This document shows positions 16,063 through 23,802 of a stretch of DNA of 64,000 bases, one piece after another (position 1 is the first letter of the stretch; the number at the start of each line of letters is the position of its first letter). The DNA lies in contig NZ_JACJQB010000011.1 of the NCBI RefSeq assembly GCF_014696385.1, positions 1 through 64,000 on the forward strand. Reading direction: 5' to 3'. The DNA comes from Pseudanabaena mucicola FACHB-723. GTDB lineage: Bacteria > Cyanobacteriota > Cyanobacteriia > Pseudanabaenales > Pseudanabaenaceae. The translations under genes and the position numbers were made by a program. The notes under the pieces are model-generated. The model was not told the origin of the DNA. It searched no databases and worked only from the letters and a program-made list of their open reading frames with translations.

Positions 16063-16172
16063 GAGCTTGTGCTGCTCGCTATGCGGACGGCACAAGCTTT
16101 TAGGCTTGCTGAAATACCTGAAATCAGGGCGCTCTGCGCTCTCTTACTTTTTGGGATAAAAGCGCAAAGCGC
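16063..16172. repeat. Two adjacent imperfect hairpins upstream of DUF3611 gene
   Basis: The first (16063-16100) pairs AGAGCTTGTGC... with ...GCACAAGCTTT around a GCTATGCGG centre; the second (about 16129-16172) pairs GGGCGCTCTGCGCT with AGCGCAAAGCGCT. They make a longer upstream reading frame for the next gene unlikely to be real coding sequence. Confidence 0.5.
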
Positions 16173-16212
16173 TATAGTATTTACAGTTTTTACTAGCCAA
16201 ACCTCGACAGCT

Positions 16213-16830
16213 ATGCCCAGAGAACTCAAAAATGCCCAAAAAGAAGACGATAACAGTGATGTCTCGCCTAACGTGTTGCGAGTTGTCTTAGCATTTCGGC
16301 GCTGGGGCTGGACTGCTTTTTGGACGCAGGTTGTCCTGTGCATAGTTTCATCGGTTGTGTTACTCCAGCTTTTCCTATTTCCCAGAACTGGTCAAATCCC
16401 TAATAACACAGGCTTAGATACTAGTCCAGCCACATTGCCAGGGCTAAGTTTTGCATGGGCGGGTGTAGCCGTGTTAGGCGCAAGTATTTTTTGGCATTAT
16501 CGCTATACCCAAATGGCAAAGAAATTGCGATCGCCCGATCGACCCACCAAAAGTCAAACCATCTTGCAAATCAAAATCGGACTCATCATTAACCTAATTG
16601 GGATGTTTGTCACTCTAGTGGGAGCCTTCGCCATTATTGGCGCATTAACTCTCAGAGCAGGACAAGGACAAGCGATGTTACCGGGGGCAGGTACATTTAA
16701 CTCCGTCATTCAGCCCCTCGATTTTCAAATTATTCAAGCTAGTTTCAATATTATTTTTGCCCACTTTGTCGGGCTAGTCGCCTCACTCTGTCTGCTCAAC
16801 CGTGCCGCCGACAAACCCAATCGGGAGTAA
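16213..16830 (+). CDS. DUF3611 family membrane protein
   Basis: A 205-residue protein of the DUF3611 family, found in cyanobacteria and plant plastids, function unknown. It has four hydrophobic segments, including FWTQVVLCIVSSVVLLQLFL, LSFAWAGVAVLGASIFW, IGLIINLIGMFVTLVGAFAII and IIFAHFVGLVASLCLL, and an FRRWGWTAFW N-terminal cue. The ATG at 16213 (MPRELKNAQ) is preferred: the frame is open back to 16069 but that part is made of hairpin repeats. A perfect terminator follows. Confidence 0.82.
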   Translation: MPRELKNAQKEDDNSDVSPNVLRVVLAFRRWGWTAFWTQVVLCIVSSVVLLQLFLFPRTGQIPNNTGLDTSPATLPGLSFAWAGVAVLGASIFWHYRYTQMAKKLRSPDRPTKSQTILQIKIGLIINLIGMFVTLVGAFAIIGALTLRAGQGQAMLPGAGTFNSVIQPLDFQIIQASFNIIFAHFVGLVASLCLLNRAADKPNRE

Positions 16831-16872
16831 CAAGTAATCATAGGCAAGTGGCTTAAGCCCCTTGTTCTAATT

Positions 16873-16911
16873 AAAAAGGAGAGGGGATGCTTTGCATCCC
16901 CTCTCCTTTTT
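16873..16911. terminator. Strong terminator hairpin
   Basis: Perfect 18-bp arms (16873-16890 and 16894-16911) around TTT, with AAAAAGG and CCTTTTT at the base. It follows DUF3611 by about 40 bases and precedes the DUF1350 gene. Confidence 0.85.
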
Positions 16912-16944
16912 AGACAGTAGAATGATTATAAAGAAATGTAAATA

Positions 16945-17718
16945 GTGGCAAAAACAATGGAGTGGAAGCAAATCGAAGAAAACTGGGTGTTGACCCCGCC
17001 CAAGCCTAAGGGCGTAATTCACTTTTTGGGTGGGGCATTTTTTGCCGCAGCACCTCACCTTACCTATAGTCGAGTGTTAGAGCAACTAGCCAACAATAAC
17101 TATGCAATTGTCGCCACACCATTTCTGAATAACACCTTTGACCATCGTCAAATTGCTCGCGATGTTCACACTTCATTTCGCAAAGCTCGCAGCAAACTAT
17201 TCCTTGATTACTTTCCCGTCTTTGGGATGGGGCATAGTATGGGTTGTAAAATCCATCTCTTAATCAATAGTCTGTATAGACCCACCCGTGCTGGCAATAT
17301 CTACATCGCCTACAACAACTACAGTGCCGATCGCTCAATTCCTTTCTTTAAAAATCTCGCTAGCACCATCCCTGAAATGTCTGCTATGGAGTTCACTCCC
17401 AATCCTAGAGAAACTGAGCAATTGGTCATTGACAATTACCAAGCCACTCACAACTTACTCGTCAAATTTATTGACGATGACATTGACGAAATTTCCACCC
17501 TAGCGAAGTTGCTTCAATCTAAATTCCCGAAAACTGTTAACTTGCAGACTCTCCAAGGCACTCACCTCACCTCTATGGGGATTGATATGAAATGGCAAGC
17601 GGGTTCCAATTTCTCTGCGATTGATGCGATCGCCCAATGGGTTAAGCAAGAAATCCACAAAAATAATCAGACCTTGGAGCAAGTTTTACTAACATGGCTT
17701 GCCCAACATACCGCTTAG
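16945..17718 (+). CDS. DUF1350 family alpha/beta-hydrolase-like protein
   Basis: A 257-residue protein starting at GTG 16945 (MAKTMEWKQIEENW). It belongs to DUF1350, an alpha/beta-hydrolase-like family shared by cyanobacteria and plastids: KGVIHFLGGAFFAAAPHLTYS near the N-terminus, FGMGHSMGCKIHLLIN as the nucleophile-elbow region (G-H-S-M-G), and LQGTHLTSMG near the C-terminus, where a catalytic His would lie. The enzymatic activity is unproven. The stop codon lies in a short tandem repeat. Confidence 0.83.
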   Translation: MAKTMEWKQIEENWVLTPPKPKGVIHFLGGAFFAAAPHLTYSRVLEQLANNNYAIVATPFLNNTFDHRQIARDVHTSFRKARSKLFLDYFPVFGMGHSMGCKIHLLINSLYRPTRAGNIYIAYNNYSADRSIPFFKNLASTIPEMSAMEFTPNPRETEQLVIDNYQATHNLLVKFIDDDIDEISTLAKLLQSKFPKTVNLQTLQGTHLTSMGIDMKWQAGSNFSAIDAIAQWVKQEIHKNNQTLEQVLLTWLAQHTA

Positions 17719-17747
17719 ATGCTCTGTAGATGCTCTGTAGATGCTCT
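17716..17747 (+). repeat. Three tandem copies of an 11-bp unit
   Basis: TAGATGCTCTG repeated about three times head to tail, beginning at the DUF1350 stop codon (TAG). Each unit begins with an in-frame or near-frame TAG. Confidence 0.7.
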
Positions 17748-17893
17748 TAAGGCATTGCACTGAAATGACGAAGGAAAAGTTTCAAACTATCAACGGGTAG
17801 CATCAATGAGTAAAAATACTCTATTCAGATTAATAGCAACCCTAACAAAAAAGTCAGATCAAAACTAACTCATTTTGTATTTGAATACGAGTG

Positions 17894-17908
17894 ATTAGGA
17901 TTTCTAAT
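17894..17908. promoter_or_regulatory. Candidate RbcR (LysR-type) binding site
   Basis: ATTAGGATTTCTAAT is a perfect dyad of the form ATTA(G/A)-N5-(C/T)TAAT, the motif described for RbcR, the LysR-type activator of the rbc operon in Synechocystis. It lies 550 bases before the rbcL start codon. A second near match (ATTAG-N4-TTAAT) is at about 18330. The regulator gene is not in the window. Confidence 0.6.
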
Positions 17909-18217
17909 ATTGTTTTAATCTTATAAAGATTCCTGACCATTCATATTAGTTTTTGTATCACTGTGTAGCAAACAACTTCTAAAAAAGATCAATAGATAGA
18001 GGTTTTTCTTAATATCAACCTCAAGGTGAGCATCGTAAGCAAAGCCATCTCTACAAAGCTTTGGAAGGTTTGCTTTACTCAAATACTCCCCCAACAACTG
18101 CTAGAGGATATATCTAACTTATTAAAGCTATATAAATTTTTTATATAAATTCATTGCTTATAAATAGGCGATTTCCAAAAACTTTTTTCAAAAAAAGTAA
18201 ATGTGGATACGCACTTT

Positions 18218-18352
18218 ATGTTTAAATTAGAGACATCGCTCAAGGGATTCGCACGAAGGATTCCTGATAGGATTAACTTATATAAAGCAAAAAAATATTT
18301 AAACGAAGAAGCAGATATCAAAGGACTAATTAGATCTTTAATGGATTTTTAA
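18218..18352 (+). CDS. Small ORF in the rbcL leader (uncertain)
   Basis: A 44-codon ORF with ATG at 18218 and TAA at 18350-18352, encoding a basic, probably helical peptide (MFKLETSLKGFARRIP at the start, DIKGLIRSLMDF at the end). No strong ribosome-binding sequence precedes it. It ends 105 bases before the rbcL ATG. It may be a chance ORF, or a leader peptide or small protein made from the rbc transcript. Confidence 0.25.
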   Translation: MFKLETSLKGFARRIPDRINLYKAKKYLNEEADIKGLIRSLMDF

Positions 18353-18457
18353 TCTCTTTTTAATTTTCGATTTGGCTATTGACTCTGACTCTTAGAATTT
18401 TTTGCAGCGCTCCGTGCGGTTTACCGATTCTCATTTAACTATAGTAAGGAGATATTA

Positions 18458-19888
18458 ATGTCTTACTCGAAAACACAGTCTAAAGCCAAGGCTGGCTATG
18501 ACGCAGGTGTACAGGACTACAAACTAAAGTACTATACTCCCGATTACACTCCTAGAGATACTGACCTTCTCGCCGCTTTCCGCTTTGTGCCTCAACCAGG
18601 CGTACCTCCAGAAGAAGCTGCTGCTGCGGTAGCTGCTGAATCTTCTACAGGTACTTGGACAACTGTATGGACAGACTTGTTGACCGACCTCGATCGCTAC
18701 AAAGGTCGTTGCTATGATGTCGAACCAGTACCCAACGAAGACAATCAATATATTGCATACATTGCATATCCTCTCGACTTGTTCGAGGAAGGTTCTGTAA
18801 CCAACTTGCTCACCTCATTGGTTGGTAACGTATTCGGTTTCAAAGCTCTTCGCGCACTTCGTCTAGAAGACATCCGCGTACCCATCGCATACTTGAAGAC
18901 TTTCCAAGGTCCTCCTCACGGTATTCAAGTTGAACGCGACAAGTTGAACAAGTACGGTCGTCCTCTCTTGGGTTGTACCATTAAGCCCAAACTAGGTCTA
19001 TCTGCTAAGAACTACGGTCGTGCAGTATACGAATGTCTACGCGGTGGTTTGGACTTCACCAAAGACGACGAAAACATCAACTCTCAGCCTTTCATGCGTT
19101 GGCGCGATCGCTTCCTGTTTGTACAAGAAGCAATTGAAAAAGCTCAAGCTGAAACTGGCGAAATCAAGGGTCACTACTTGAACGTAACTGCTCCTACCTG
19201 TGAGCAAATGATGGAACGTGCAGCTTTCGCTAAGGAAATCGGCACGCCAATCATCATGCATGACTTCTTGACTGGTGGTTTCACAGCAAACACCTCTCTT
19301 GCTAAGTATTGCCGTGACAATGGCTTGCTATTGCACATTCACCGCGCTATGCACGCAGTTATCGACCGTCAAAAAACCCACGGGATTCACTTCCGCGTTT
19401 TGGCTAAGTGTCTGCGTATGTCTGGTGGTGATCACCTCCACTCTGGAACCGTTGTTGGTAAGCTCGAAGGCGAAAAGGGCATCACCATGGGCTTTGTTGA
19501 CCTAATGCGTGAAGACCACATTGAACTTGATCGCTCTCGTGGCATTTACTTCACTCAAGATTGGGCTTCTATGCCTGGGGTACTTCCAGTTGCTTCTGGT
19601 GGTATCCACGTATGGCACATGCCTGCTCTTGTTGAAATCTTCGGTGATGATTCTTGCTTACAGTTCGGTGGTGGTACTTTGGGTCACCCATGGGGCGCAG
19701 CTCCTGGTGCAGCAGCTAACCGTGTTGCTCTCGAAGCTTGTATCCAAGCACGTAACGAAGGTCGCGACATGATGCGTGAAGGTGGCGATATCCTTCGTGA
19801 AGCTGGTCGTTGGTCTCCTGAATTGAATGCAGCTCTTGAACTCTGGAAAGAAATCAAGTTTGAGTTTGAAGCAATGGATACCGTCTAA
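18458..19888 (+). CDS. rbcL: Ribulose bisphosphate carboxylase large subunit (form I)
   Basis: The CO2-fixing catalytic subunit, 476 residues. Landmarks: [11 protein letters not shown] in the N-terminal domain, [18 protein letters not shown] (Lys near 176), [17 protein letters not shown] where Lys202 is carbamylated and Asp204/Glu205 bind Mg2+, HIHRAMHAV, loop 6 [12 protein letters not shown] and [10 protein letters not shown] for phosphate binding. The sequence type is form IB. A good AAGGAG precedes the ATG. It is the first gene of rbcL-rbcX-rbcS. Codon use is strongly biased to C-ending codons (AAC, TTC), as expected of a very highly expressed gene and unlike most neighbours. Confidence 0.99.
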   Translation: MSYSKTQSKAKAGYDAGVQDYKLKYYTPDYTPRDTDLLAAFRFVPQPGVPPEEAAAAVAAESSTGTWTTVWTDLLTDLDRYKGRCYDVEPVPNEDNQYIAYIAYPLDLFEEGSVTNLLTSLVGNVFGFKALRALRLEDIRVPIAYLKTFQGPPHGIQVERDKLNKYGRPLLGCTIKPKLGLSAKNYGRAVYECLRGGLDFTKDDENINSQPFMRWRDRFLFVQEAIEKAQAETGEIKGHYLNVTAPTCEQMMERAAFAKEIGTPIIMHDFLTGGFTANTSLAKYCRDNGLLLHIHRAMHAVIDRQKTHGIHFRVLAKCLRMSGGDHLHSGTVVGKLEGEKGITMGFVDLMREDHIELDRSRGIYFTQDWASMPGVLPVASGGIHVWHMPALVEIFGDDSCLQFGGGTLGHPWGAAPGAAANRVALEACIQARNEGRDMMREGGDILREAGRWSPELNAALELWKEIKFEFEAMDTV

Positions 19889-19960
19889 TCGATTAGCTCT
19901 ATTACCATAAGATTTGGCATTGCCAAACCTTATGGTAGTCATTCTTGGTTAACTCAGCCT

Positions 19961-20389
19961 ATGGATATCAAGCGCAGCACTAAGTCCACTGCTAGGATGC
20001 TCATGAATTTTGTGACATACGAAGCAATTAAGACGGTCTCCGAGCAACTGCAAGAAACAGATTTGTTAAAAGCTCACTGGTTTAATCAGTTCTCGACGCG
20101 CGAGAAGGTACAAAATGGCGAGCTTTATATTCAAGAACTTTTAGAGGTTCACCAAGATTTAGCTTTTCGGGTGATGACTGTGAGAGAGCATCTGGCTAAT
20201 GAAATTTTAGATTTCTTACCAGAGATGACTCGTACAGGAATTCAGCAATCAAATATGCAACTTCGTTGTCAGCACCTCGAACGCATGATGAATGTTCAGG
20301 CTTCGCAGGGATATGCGGAATGCGAAAATCTAGATCCTAATTTGGAAGCAGGTTTAGATCTAGATGCTGATTGCGATCGCAAACTCTAA
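19961..20389 (+). CDS. rbcX: Rubisco assembly chaperone RbcX
   Basis: A helical homodimeric chaperone that binds the C-terminal tail of RbcL and stabilises RbcL dimers during holoenzyme assembly. The 142-residue sequence shows the conserved helices MDIKRSTKSTARMLMNFVTYEAIK, ARMLMNFVTYEAIKTV with the substrate groove tyrosine/glutamine region, and TMREHL-like VMTVREHLANEILDFLPEM followed by QHLERM. The C-terminal tail (ECENLDPNLEAGLDL) is acidic and variable, as usual. It sits 72 bases after rbcL, the normal place between rbcL and rbcS. Confidence 0.95.
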   Translation: MDIKRSTKSTARMLMNFVTYEAIKTVSEQLQETDLLKAHWFNQFSTREKVQNGELYIQELLEVHQDLAFRVMTVREHLANEILDFLPEMTRTGIQQSNMQLRCQHLERMMNVQASQGYAECENLDPNLEAGLDLDADCDRKL

Positions 20390-20478
20390 ATAATCAAATC
20401 GGTATGGGTGGATGTCGCGGAGCGCTGCACATCATGACCCTAAATCAATAGAAATATAACTGTAATCGCGAGGAAATC

Positions 20479-20814
20479 ATGCAAACTTTACCAAAAGAGC
20501 GTCGTTACGAAACTCTTTCTTACCTTCCCCCTTTGAGCGATGCTCAAATCACTCGTCAAATCGAGTACACCTTGAGACAAGGTTTCTATCCTGCGATCGA
20601 ATTTAACGAAGATTCCGATCCTGCTGTTCACTACTGGACTCTTTGGAAGTTGCCTTTGTTCAACGCCAGAACTCCTCAAGAAGTTTTGAGCGAAGTTCAA
20701 GCCTGCCGTTCTAGCTACCCTGGTTCTTTTATCCGTGTTGTTGCTTTCGACAACATCAAGCAATGCCAAGTCCAAAGCTTCATCGTACACAAGCCTAACA
20801 GCGCTCGTTACTAA
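20479..20814 (+). CDS. rbcS: Ribulose bisphosphate carboxylase small subunit
   Basis: A 111-residue small subunit that caps the RbcL octamer. It begins [20 protein letters not shown] and holds [28 protein letters not shown] and [14 protein letters not shown], all standard. A GAGGA ribosome-binding sequence lies just upstream. Codon use is as biased as in rbcL. A perfect terminator 12 bases later ends the operon. Confidence 0.99.
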   Translation: MQTLPKERRYETLSYLPPLSDAQITRQIEYTLRQGFYPAIEFNEDSDPAVHYWTLWKLPLFNARTPQEVLSEVQACRSSYPGSFIRVVAFDNIKQCQVQSFIVHKPNSARY

Positions 20815-20826
20815 GCTTTAACAACC

Positions 20827-20855
20827 AAAAAAGCCCCGCAATGCGGGGCTTTTTT
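20827..20855 (+). terminator. rbc operon terminator
   Basis: Perfect 13-bp stem AAAAAAGCCCCGC / GCGGGGCTTTTTT, loop AAT, then T-rich. It lies just past the rbcS stop codon. Confidence 0.95.
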
Positions 20856-20881
20856 GTTATTTGCTATATTGATAGACAGCA

Positions 20882-21166
20882 ATGCCAAATCCCCAAATTA
20901 AAACTATGACAATTTCTTTGGATTTGCCTCAAGAATTGGAACAAGAGCTATCTGTGGAAGCAAGAAAAATTAGTTTATCCTTACCAGAATATATCCTTCA
21001 ACTTCTAGCTGTTAGAAAATTTTCAGAGGGTCAGCTTAGAACTGGTGCAGAATTAGTGAGTTATTGGCAAAGTGAAGGACTAATTAACTCGCATCCTGAG
21101 ATTAAGGATAGTCAGGAATATGCTCGTCAAATTCGCCATGCAGCAGAACATCGTCAACATTTATAA
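20882..21166 (+). CDS. VapB-like antitoxin candidate
   Basis: A 94-residue protein starting MPNPQIKTMTISLDLPQELEQEL; a second ATG at 20906 is possible. The first part looks like a ribbon-helix-helix-type DNA-binding N-terminus (beta strand TISLDLP followed by helices with EARKISLSLPEYILQLL), and the C-terminus DSQEYARQIRHAAEHR is a charged helix that could wrap a toxin. The gene lies nine bases before a PIN-domain gene, the usual antitoxin-toxin order. Assignment rests mostly on this context. Confidence 0.65.
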   Translation: MPNPQIKTMTISLDLPQELEQELSVEARKISLSLPEYILQLLAVRKFSEGQLRTGAELVSYWQSEGLINSHPEIKDSQEYARQIRHAAEHRQHL

Positions 21167-21175
21167 AGTGATTTT

Positions 21176-21556
21176 ATGTATGTTTTAGATACTGATATTC
21201 TGATCGATGTTTTGCGAGGGCATCAACCTGCGATCGCATGGTTTACCACTTTATCAGAATTGCCCAGTGTTTCAGGTTTTGTGGTGATGGAGTTAATCCA
21301 AAACTGTCAAAATAAACAAGAAGTTAATCAAGTTTTTAGGCTGACTGCACCTTTATCATTAATTTGGTTGACTGAGGCTGATTGCGATAATGCTTTATCA
21401 GATTTTAGTAAATATCGCCTTTCTGATGGAGTAGGTCTATTAGACGCATTAATTGCTCATTGTGCCATTAGCAAAAATAAAACTCTTTGTACTTTTAATG
21501 TCAAACATTATCGGATTATCCCTAATCTAAAAATTATTCAACCCTATGAGCGCTGA
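21176..21556 (+). CDS. vapC: PIN-domain ribonuclease, VapC-like toxin
   Basis: A 126-residue PIN-domain protein. MYVLDTDILIDVLRG has the first catalytic Asp pair, GFVVMELIQNC the conserved Glu, and GLLDALIAHCAI the third Asp; the terminal motif is TFNVKHYRII, where many VapC proteins have an Asp but cyanobacterial ones often have this form. Such toxins cleave tRNA or rRNA when freed from VapB. The upstream small gene is the candidate antitoxin. Confidence 0.82.
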   Translation: MYVLDTDILIDVLRGHQPAIAWFTTLSELPSVSGFVVMELIQNCQNKQEVNQVFRLTAPLSLIWLTEADCDNALSDFSKYRLSDGVGLLDALIAHCAISKNKTLCTFNVKHYRIIPNLKIIQPYER

Positions 21557-21584
21557 TTACAAAGATAATTAGAGGACTTTCATT

Positions 21585-22130
21585 ATGGAGCCGTCAGTAA
21601 TATTTGGATCGCTTAAATTAGCAAGATCTATAGCTGAGTTTGCTGGTTTAATTGAAACTATCGGAACAAAAATTGATCGTCTTGCAAATGCAGAGTTTGA
21701 AGCGGGTTTCCGTGCGCTAGAGCAAGCTGCTATCAGTAGTTCTGAAAAAGATAGTTTACTTAGAGAATCCAGATATCGATTTAATAAAGCCATTTCTTTT
21801 GAGAAAGAAGAACGCTTATTTTTATGCCATGTTGGACTCGCTATATGTCATAAAGAGCTAGGTGATCATCCTAACTTTAAGATATCTTTATTACAAGCTT
21901 CTGAGGTTCAAATTCATTCAGCTATCGAAGAAGTAGCTAATAGCCTAAGTAGCAAGGTAAAGAGTAATAAGGTTGCTTCAATAGTAGCTATAGGATTATT
22001 CCTTTATCCCCCTATTACGGCAGGTGTGCTTTACACTACATCTGAATTAGAAAAAATTAAATCGAGGCGATCAGGTTTAGAAAGTCAGAAGAAAAAGATA
22101 AAAGGATATCTTTCAAATATTGGTATTTAG
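21585..22130 (+). CDS. Hypothetical protein with C-terminal membrane segment
   Basis: A 181-residue protein of unknown family. Residues 1-115 are helical and TPR-like in texture (LANAEFEAGFRALEQAA, RESRYRFNKAISFEKEERLFLCHVGLAICHKEL); residues ~128-150 form one hydrophobic stretch (SIVAIGLFLYPPITAGVLYTT), followed by a charged helical tail with KIKSRRSGLESQKKKIKGYL. It begins 28 bases after vapC on the same strand. It is more AT-rich than the rbc operon and shares the islet with two toxin-antitoxin pairs, so it may be accessory. Confidence 0.6.
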   Translation: MEPSVIFGSLKLARSIAEFAGLIETIGTKIDRLANAEFEAGFRALEQAAISSSEKDSLLRESRYRFNKAISFEKEERLFLCHVGLAICHKELGDHPNFKISLLQASEVQIHSAIEEVANSLSSKVKSNKVASIVAIGLFLYPPITAGVLYTTSELEKIKSRRSGLESQKKKIKGYLSNIGI

Positions 22131-22157
22131 GAATTGACTGTAACTAATCTACTCTTT

Positions 22158-22497
22158 GATGTCTGGTTGGGTGTGATCGCTTTGTGGTAGGGAGATGATG
22201 TTGATTTTGATTGGGGACGATCGCAGTATTGTTGATTTTAAATTGGTGGCGATCGCTTTGTTGTGAGGGGATGAAGGGGCGATCGCGGGTTGTTGATACT
22301 TGGTTAGATGCGATCGCTTTGTGGTGATGAGATGGAAGGGCGATCGCTGTTTATTGATTTTGATTAGGGTGATCGCTTTGTGGAGAGAAGATGAAAGGGG
22401 CGATCGCTGTTTATTGATATTGGGTTAGGGGTGATCGCTGTTTGTTGAGGGAGATGAATGGGCGATCGCTGTTTGTTGGTATTGATTAGTGGCAAGT
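22158..22497 (+). repeat. HIP1-containing tandem repeat array, left part
   Basis: About 340 bases of degenerate direct repeats. Each unit combines a GATCGC core (usually GCGATCGC), then TTTGTGGTGAGGAGATGA- or TGTTTATTGATTTTGATTAGG-like text. Ten GATCGC cores occur here. There is no ORF. The gap between the hypothetical gene and brnT consists almost entirely of this array. Confidence 0.8.
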
Positions 22498-22545
22498 CGT
22501 GATATGGTTCAAAACCTAATTTTTGTAATTATTTGAAGATGAACC

Positions 22546-22809
22546 ATGAGGAACTTTGAATATGATGAAAATAAGAGTCAATCTAATTTTGCTAAACATG
22601 GAATTGACTTTGTTGAAGCTCAAAAACTATGGAACGATCCAAATTTGCTAGAAATCCCTAGTAGAATTCAAGATGAACCGCGATTTGTAGTTATTGGTAA
22701 AATAAATAATAAACATTGGTCTGGAGTTATCACCTACCGCGATCAAAATATTCGGATTATATCTGTCCGCCGATCACGCACACAAGAGGTTGCCCTGTAT
22801 GAACGCTAA
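22546..22809 (+). CDS. brnT: BrnT family toxin
   Basis: An 87-residue type II toxin, a RelE-like ribonuclease. Family cues are FEYDENKSQSNFAKHGIDF, the Glu/Asp-rich helix VEAQKLWNDPN, RFVVIGKINNKHWSGVITYR and the basic IRIISVRRSRTQEVALYER, whose Arg and Tyr residues are needed for RNA cleavage in characterised BrnT. The stop codon overlaps the next gene by 11 bases, the normal toxin-first brnTA arrangement. Confidence 0.9.
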   Translation: MRNFEYDENKSQSNFAKHGIDFVEAQKLWNDPNLLEIPSRIQDEPRFVVIGKINNKHWSGVITYRDQNIRIISVRRSRTQEVALYER

Positions 22810-23032
22810 AGACTTTGATCAAAAATTTGATGATGGGGAAGAAGATATTATCGAAATGCTCGATCTATCTCAATCTAAACGTCCCTTAGCTGCTCAAAAA
22901 AGGCTTAGCATTGAGTTACCGATCTGGATGATCGAGCTAATTAATCAAGAAGCAAAACGTTTAGGAGTAACCCCCCAAACAGTTGTTCAAACCTCCCTTG
23001 CTGAACATTTAGCAGTTAGTAACTTCAATTAA
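22799..23032 (+). CDS. brnA: BrnA-like antitoxin
   Basis: A 77-residue partner of BrnT. The ATG at 22799 is chosen because it gives MNAKDFDQKFDDGEEDIIEM, the usual acidic N-terminus; an earlier in-frame start at 22790 lies deeper inside brnT. The C-terminal part, KRLSIELPIWMIELINQEAKRLG followed by TPQTVVQTSLAEHL, is the ribbon-helix-helix DNA-binding fold that represses the operon. The pair is flanked on both sides by the HIP1-type repeat array. Confidence 0.85.
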   Translation: MNAKDFDQKFDDGEEDIIEMLDLSQSKRPLAAQKRLSIELPIWMIELINQEAKRLGVTPQTVVQTSLAEHLAVSNFN

Positions 23033-23134
23033 GTGCGATCGCTGTTTTTGATATTTGATTAGGGGCGATCGCGTTGTTTTGGGAGATGAATTTGCGATCG
23101 CGGGTTGTTGATATTTGGTTAGATGCGATCGCAG
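23033..23134 (+). repeat. HIP1-containing tandem repeat array, right part
   Basis: The same repeat text resumes directly at the brnA stop codon, with four GCGATCGC cores in about 100 bases. The segment around 23094-23132 is nearly identical to 22280-22320 in the left part (GCGATCGCGGGTTGTTGATA, then TTGGTTAGATGCGATCGC). Confidence 0.8.
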
Positions 23135-23190
23135 ATTCATAATAATTCATATTTTCATCAAATGCCTCGATTCACTTCTCAAACATGATC

Positions 23191-23634
23191 TTATGACACT
23201 CTTTCTTCGCAAACCCATCGCCATAGGGGATGACTCTTTCCTTTTGTCTGAATCTTTTTGATCTGCTTAATTAAAGATTGCCTTTCACTCGCACTAATTC
23301 CCCACAAAATAATTGAACTCTGCCATACCAAAGTTGCTAGAGTCATCGCCACACACAAACCGATACCCATCATCGGCAAACGGTTATATGCCAAGGTAAT
23401 GCGAACTGCTGCCCATGTAAACGCAGCTATCCATAACTCAATATCCGATCGCAAAGCCCAGATACTCGCTGCGCCCACTGTTAACCACAAACATCCATCA
23501 AATAGCCACCGCAGATAAGTCTGTACTTCGATCAGACGTTGAATTTGTCTCTCTAGTAAAGGGTCTTCTGCCAACTTTTCAGGGCTAGATTCCGAGAGAG
23601 ATTCCGAGAGAGAATCACTATTATCAGCATTCAT
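23191..23634 (-). CDS. Hypothetical membrane protein
   Basis: A 147-residue protein. The start is set at the ATG at 23634 (MNADNSDSLSESLSESS), because the longer open frame to 23745 runs into the palindromic repeat at 23676. A Ser/Glu-rich start is followed by a helix LLERQIQRLIEVQTYLRW and three hydrophobic segments (LFDGCLWLTVGAASIWAL, LWIAAFTWAAVRITLAY, MGIGLCVAMTLATLVW). The basic tail IKKIQTKGKSHPLWRWVCEE is likely cytoplasmic. Not recognised; perhaps a small cyanobacterial membrane family. Confidence 0.6.
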   Translation of the reverse strand: MNADNSDSLSESLSESSPEKLAEDPLLERQIQRLIEVQTYLRWLFDGCLWLTVGAASIWALRSDIELWIAAFTWAAVRITLAYNRLPMMGIGLCVAMTLATLVWQSSIILWGISASERQSLIKQIKKIQTKGKSHPLWRWVCEERVS

Positions 23635-23675
23635 CGTCAAATTCCCAATGTTAGATTTAAGCCAGAGTATGTGTT

Positions 23676-23788
23676 TATAGCTATTGTCACTTGGATTAGG
23701 AAAACACAAAACCCAAGAAGAGAGTTGCGGCGCGAAGCGCCGCAACTCGTCTTCTGGTTTTGCGTCTTAACAAGACTGGCGACAGACA
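23676..23788. repeat. Palindromic MITE, TATAG ends (family copy 2)
   Basis: Starts TATAGCTATTGTCACTTGGAT, has core stem GAGTTGCGGCGC-GAA-GCGCCGCAACTC, and ends TCTTAACAAGACTGGCGACAG. Nearly identical to the copy at 13404 over most of its length; the far right end has decayed (no clear CTATA). It separates secF from the small membrane-protein gene. Confidence 0.8.
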
Positions 23789-23802
23789 CACATGCTTTGA
23801 TC

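Larger units (their letters stand above)
17748..18457 (+). promoter_or_regulatory. rbcL upstream/leader region
   Basis: About 700 AT-rich bases lead into rbcL. They hold an exact match to the RbcR palindrome (17894-17908), an imperfect hairpin (GTAAGCAAAGCC at about 18029 with GGTTTGCTTTAC near 18067), a 44-codon ORF (18218-18352) and the ribosome-binding sequence AAGGAG six bases before the rbcL ATG. The transcription start cannot be fixed by eye; if it lies just downstream of the RbcR site, the leader is several hundred bases, in line with the long leaders known for cyanobacterial rbc operons. Confidence 0.6.

Noticed and set aside
22158-23134. CRISPR-like appearance of the HIP1 repeats
   Set aside because: Units are degenerate, spacers are not of constant length and are themselves similar, and no cas genes are near.
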